Shown here: in pieces, positions 61,600-64,000 of the stretch
Layout of the letters: each line of letters opens with the position of its first letter
How positions within the stretch are numbered: position 1 is the stretch's first letter
NCBI RefSeq assembly: GCF_040834005.1
Contig: NZ_CP162129.1
Span: 1,822,001-1,886,000 of the forward strand
From: Paenibacillus sp. PL2-23
GTDB lineage: Bacteria; Bacillota; Bacilli; Paenibacillales; Paenibacillaceae
DNA: 64,000 bases
Reading direction: 5' to 3'
Position numbers and translations under genes: made by a program
Notes under the pieces: generated by a model
Told to the model about the DNA's origin: nothing
Database searches by the model: none
The model's input: only the letters and a program-made list of their open reading frames with translations

Positions 61600-64000
61600 A
61601 TGGAAGTCTATAAAGAATTAAAGGAACAGTTCACGTCATTGTCTCCACCACGAAGTATATATCCGTTGTTGTGGCTGCATGGTGACCCTCGGGAGACAGA
61701 CTCTGTAATTCGTCAGGAGATTGCTGCCATGGACGAAGGGGGAAGCGCGGGATTCATCATTGAATCCCGTCCACATGCTGACTACTTAGGTGAAGGCTGG
61801 TGGAGAGATCTTGACATCTGTCTGGACGAAGCGCAGAAGCGAGGTATGAAGGTATGGATATTCGATGAAGAATATTATCCTTCAGGTATTGCAGGCGGCA
61901 AAGTGCTGCAGAATATGCCGGAGGCTCGAATGAAAGTGCTCGTGAAGGAAACGATACCTTGGCATACTTCGGAGTGTACGTTTGATAAGCTTGATTTTAG
62001 TGCTTGGGACACCATCTTTAAATTTGTGTGTGTGCCTCTAATAGACGGTTATCCACAATGGGAACGTTCTGTACGCTTTAACGATATAGACAGCTTATTG
62101 TCTTGGCAGGAGATGGGTGAAGAGACGGCCCCATGGCTTATTCATGTGTTCGGTCTTAAGCACTCTTGGAGTGGACGAATGTACGATAAGATGGTGGATT
62201 ATCTTGATCCGCAAGTTACGGATTGCTTTATCGCGTTAACTTACGAAGCAACAAAAGAGCAGTATGGACATCTATTCGGAAGCGTGATTCAGGGCTTCTT
62301 CGGCGATGAGACAAGCTTCGAAAATTATGCCTCCTACGATGTCCTGTTTGGCGAAGATACCCCTTGTATGCCATGGACGCGTGTTATGCGGGAGGCATTT
62401 TCCCAAAATAAAGGATACGACTTGTTCGATGAGATTGAATGGCTGTGGTACGAACATTCTGATGGTCGAGCGGGAGCGGTTCGTTTCGACTTTATGGACG
62501 TAATGACACAACTATTCTCTCAGAACTTCTTTGCGAGAATTCAAGCCTGGTGCCATGCAGAAGGCGTAAGCTTTATAGGGCATGTTGTTGAAGATAACCA
62601 GGCACATATGCACCATGGTTATGGTGTGGGGCATTACTTTCGTTCGACTCGTCACTTTGATATGGGCGGCTATGACTTCGTATTGCGTCAGGTGGATTCG
62701 GAGCAAAAGCTGGTGCCCTATGAGGAGAATTACCCTCAATTCAAGCATTATAGAGAAGGCTTAAACCCGGATTTTTTCCATTACACGCTAGGGAAACTGG
62801 CACAATCCCAGGCTCATCTTGAAGTCCAAACTGATCTCATTATGTGCGAGAATTTTGGTGCCTATGGGTGGGATCTAGGGCTTCGCGAGATGAAATGGCT
62901 GACCGATTGGATGACTGTGCGTGGTACTAACTGGTATGTCCCGCATGCCTTTTCTCCACTCTTTCCGGATGATGATTGTCCACCGCACTTTTATGCCGGG
63001 GGCCGTAACCCGCAATGGGGCTTCTTTAGGAAGTGGGCAGACTACGCAAATCGATCCTGCCTCATGCTAAAGCAAGCAGAGCATGTGTCAAGGATCGCAG
63101 TGTTATATCCCGCTGAGTCGCACTGGGCTGGCGATGAGACGGTGCTTGATCAGGTGAATAGGGAACTGATGCAGCATCAATATGATTTCGACATTCTATC
63201 CATGGATTTACTTATGGATCGTAATCGGAGCCGTCTCATGGATGGTAAGTTGTGCGTAGCTCAGCATCAATTTTCATGTATTTTGCTGCCGGGAATTGAA
63301 ACCTTGCCAGTGGAGGTGCTGGAACGGCTTCTGGAGTTTCGCGATGCCGGGGGACTACTGCTCCAAGTTGAATGCCGTGTAAATAAAGATTGCCGTGGAC
63401 GCCATAGTCTCATACACTCGCTTACGGGGTCATTAAACGAAAACGAAGGCCCGGTTCCTCTGCACCGTTTGGCTGATACGCTGGATAAGTATTCAGGCCT
63501 GAGAAGCCTGCGTCTGCTCAACGCATTCCCGGAGCTGCATTATTGCCATTATGAACGTAAAGGTCTTGATATATTTTTCCTTAATAACGAGAGCTTGCAG
63601 CTGGTGTTTGAGGATGAGGTGACGTTTGGCGCATCAGGTTGTCCGGAGGTATGGGATGCCATGAGTGGTGAAGTGTTGCCGGTACCCTCCTATCAACAAG
63701 CGAATGGGGAGACATGTATGACAATGCGTCTAGCTCCTTATGAGGGCTTATTCGTGGTATTCCATTCGTCGCACGGCTCGAAGGCCTCCCAAGTACCACC
63801 GGCCAAGGTAGATCGAACGCGCGAGATACCTTTAACTGACTGGAGATGCATTCACATCAGCAGTCCCATCTCAACCTTCAATGACGGCCAATCGCTTCCC
63901 GTCCCTGGTGACTGGATTGCGCAGGAAGGGTTCGAGACCTTCAGCGGTACAATAACATATGAATGTAGATTTACATTGAGTGCCCAGTCCTTGCTATGGA
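61600..64000 (+). CDS. GH106-like glycosidase (partial, runs off the window)
   Basis: A frame open without stop from the ATG at 61600 to the last base gives 800 codons, starting one base after the sulfatase stop. The N-terminal barrel contains ESRPHADYLGEGWW and KVWIFDEEYYPSG near 75-105, then ICENF-like CENFGAYGWDLGLREMKW near 415. A class I glutamine-amidotransferase-like domain follows (LLPGIETLPVEVLERL near 565), and the visible end enters a galactose-binding-like sandwich (TFSGTITYECRF). This order resembles GH106 alpha-L-rhamnosidases and related uncharacterised glycosidases. No signal peptide. The family assignment is by eye and moderate; activity on rhamnosyl glycans is inferred from the GH78 neighbour. 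Confidence 0.72.
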   Translation, partial: MEVYKELKEQFTSLSPPRSIYPLLWLHGDPRETDSVIRQEIAAMDEGGSAGFIIESRPHADYLGEGWWRDLDICLDEAQKRGMKVWIFDEEYYPSGIAGGKVLQNMPEARMKVLVKETIPWHTSECTFDKLDFSAWDTIFKFVCVPLIDGYPQWERSVRFNDIDSLLSWQEMGEETAPWLIHVFGLKHSWSGRMYDKMVDYLDPQVTDCFIALTYEATKEQYGHLFGSVIQGFFGDETSFENYASYDVLFGEDTPCMPWTRVMREAFSQNKGYDLFDEIEWLWYEHSDGRAGAVRFDFMDVMTQLFSQNFFARIQAWCHAEGVSFIGHVVEDNQAHMHHGYGVGHYFRSTRHFDMGGYDFVLRQVDSEQKLVPYEENYPQFKHYREGLNPDFFHYTLGKLAQSQAHLEVQTDLIMCENFGAYGWDLGLREMKWLTDWMTVRGTNWYVPHAFSPLFPDDDCPPHFYAGGRNPQWGFFRKWADYANRSCLMLKQAEHVSRIAVLYPAESHWAGDETVLDQVNRELMQHQYDFDILSMDLLMDRNRSRLMDGKLCVAQHQFSCILLPGIETLPVEVLERLLEFRDAGGLLLQVECRVNKDCRGRHSLIHSLTGSLNENEGPVPLHRLADTLDKYSGLRSLRLLNAFPELHYCHYERKGLDIFFLNNESLQLVFEDEVTFGASGCPEVWDAMSGEVLPVPSYQQANGETCMTMRLAPYEGLFVVFHSSHGSKASQVPPAKVDRTREIPLTDWRCIHISSPISTFNDGQSLPVPGDWIAQEGFETFSGTITYECRFTLSAQSLLW

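Overview
This window looks like chromosomal DNA of a Paenibacillus- or Cohnella-type Gram-positive bacterium. The reasons are YesM/YesN-style sensor kinases with AraC-type response regulators, large membrane-bound AraC regulators, LplABC-type sugar importers, an SLH-anchored secreted glycosidase, frequent TTG/GTG starts behind strong GGAGG ribosome binding sites, and intrinsic terminators. It is almost entirely a carbohydrate-acquisition region. I see no rRNA, tRNA, CRISPR, insertion sequence or phage genes, and no gene-free stretch longer than about 240 bases.

Region 1 (1-7443) is one tightly overlapping transcription unit: the end of a response regulator, its sensor kinase, a short-chain dehydrogenase, and two heparinase II/III-fold polysaccharide lyases, the second with an N-terminal DUF4962 and resembling PL15 exolyases. 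Region 2 (7571-9285) holds an AldA-like lactaldehyde/glycolaldehyde dehydrogenase. Region 3 (9322-22113) holds a surface (SLH) GH50 agarase-like enzyme, a second kinase/regulator pair followed by an orphan binding protein, a complete ABC importer and another dehydrogenase. The dehydrogenase, the GH50 gene and the importer binding-protein gene share a promoter layout: two direct repeats of roughly GCTTAAGATATTYRTA, with the proximal one ending exactly 22 nt before the -10 box.

Region 4 (22136-38642) holds a divergent membrane AraC regulator, then two LplB/LplC permeases, a GH3 glycosidase, a GH78 rhamnosidase, an unassigned clan GH-A glycosidase and a binding protein, then a Cys-type sulfatase and another membrane AraC regulator. 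Region 5 (38717-44730) holds a third membrane AraC regulator divergent from a third importer. Region 6 (44806-52371) holds a phytanoyl-CoA dioxygenase-like enzyme, an AraC sensor, a fourth importer, a GH88 unsaturated glucuronyl hydrolase and another AraC regulator. Region 7 (52471-64000) holds an AraA/fucose-isomerase-like protein, a fifth importer, a second GH78, a second Cys-type sulfatase and a GH106-like glycosidase running off the window end.

Taken together, the genes suggest outside cutting by one anchored enzyme, uptake of oligosaccharides by five importers (none encodes its ATPase), and cytoplasmic processing by lyases, GH78, GH88, GH3, GH106-like enzymes and sulfatases, all lacking visible signal peptides. 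Rhamnosidases, uronate-acting enzymes, sulfatases and an AldA homologue point to sulfated, rhamnose- and uronic-acid-containing glycans (ulvan-like or similar). The exact substrates are inferred, not shown.
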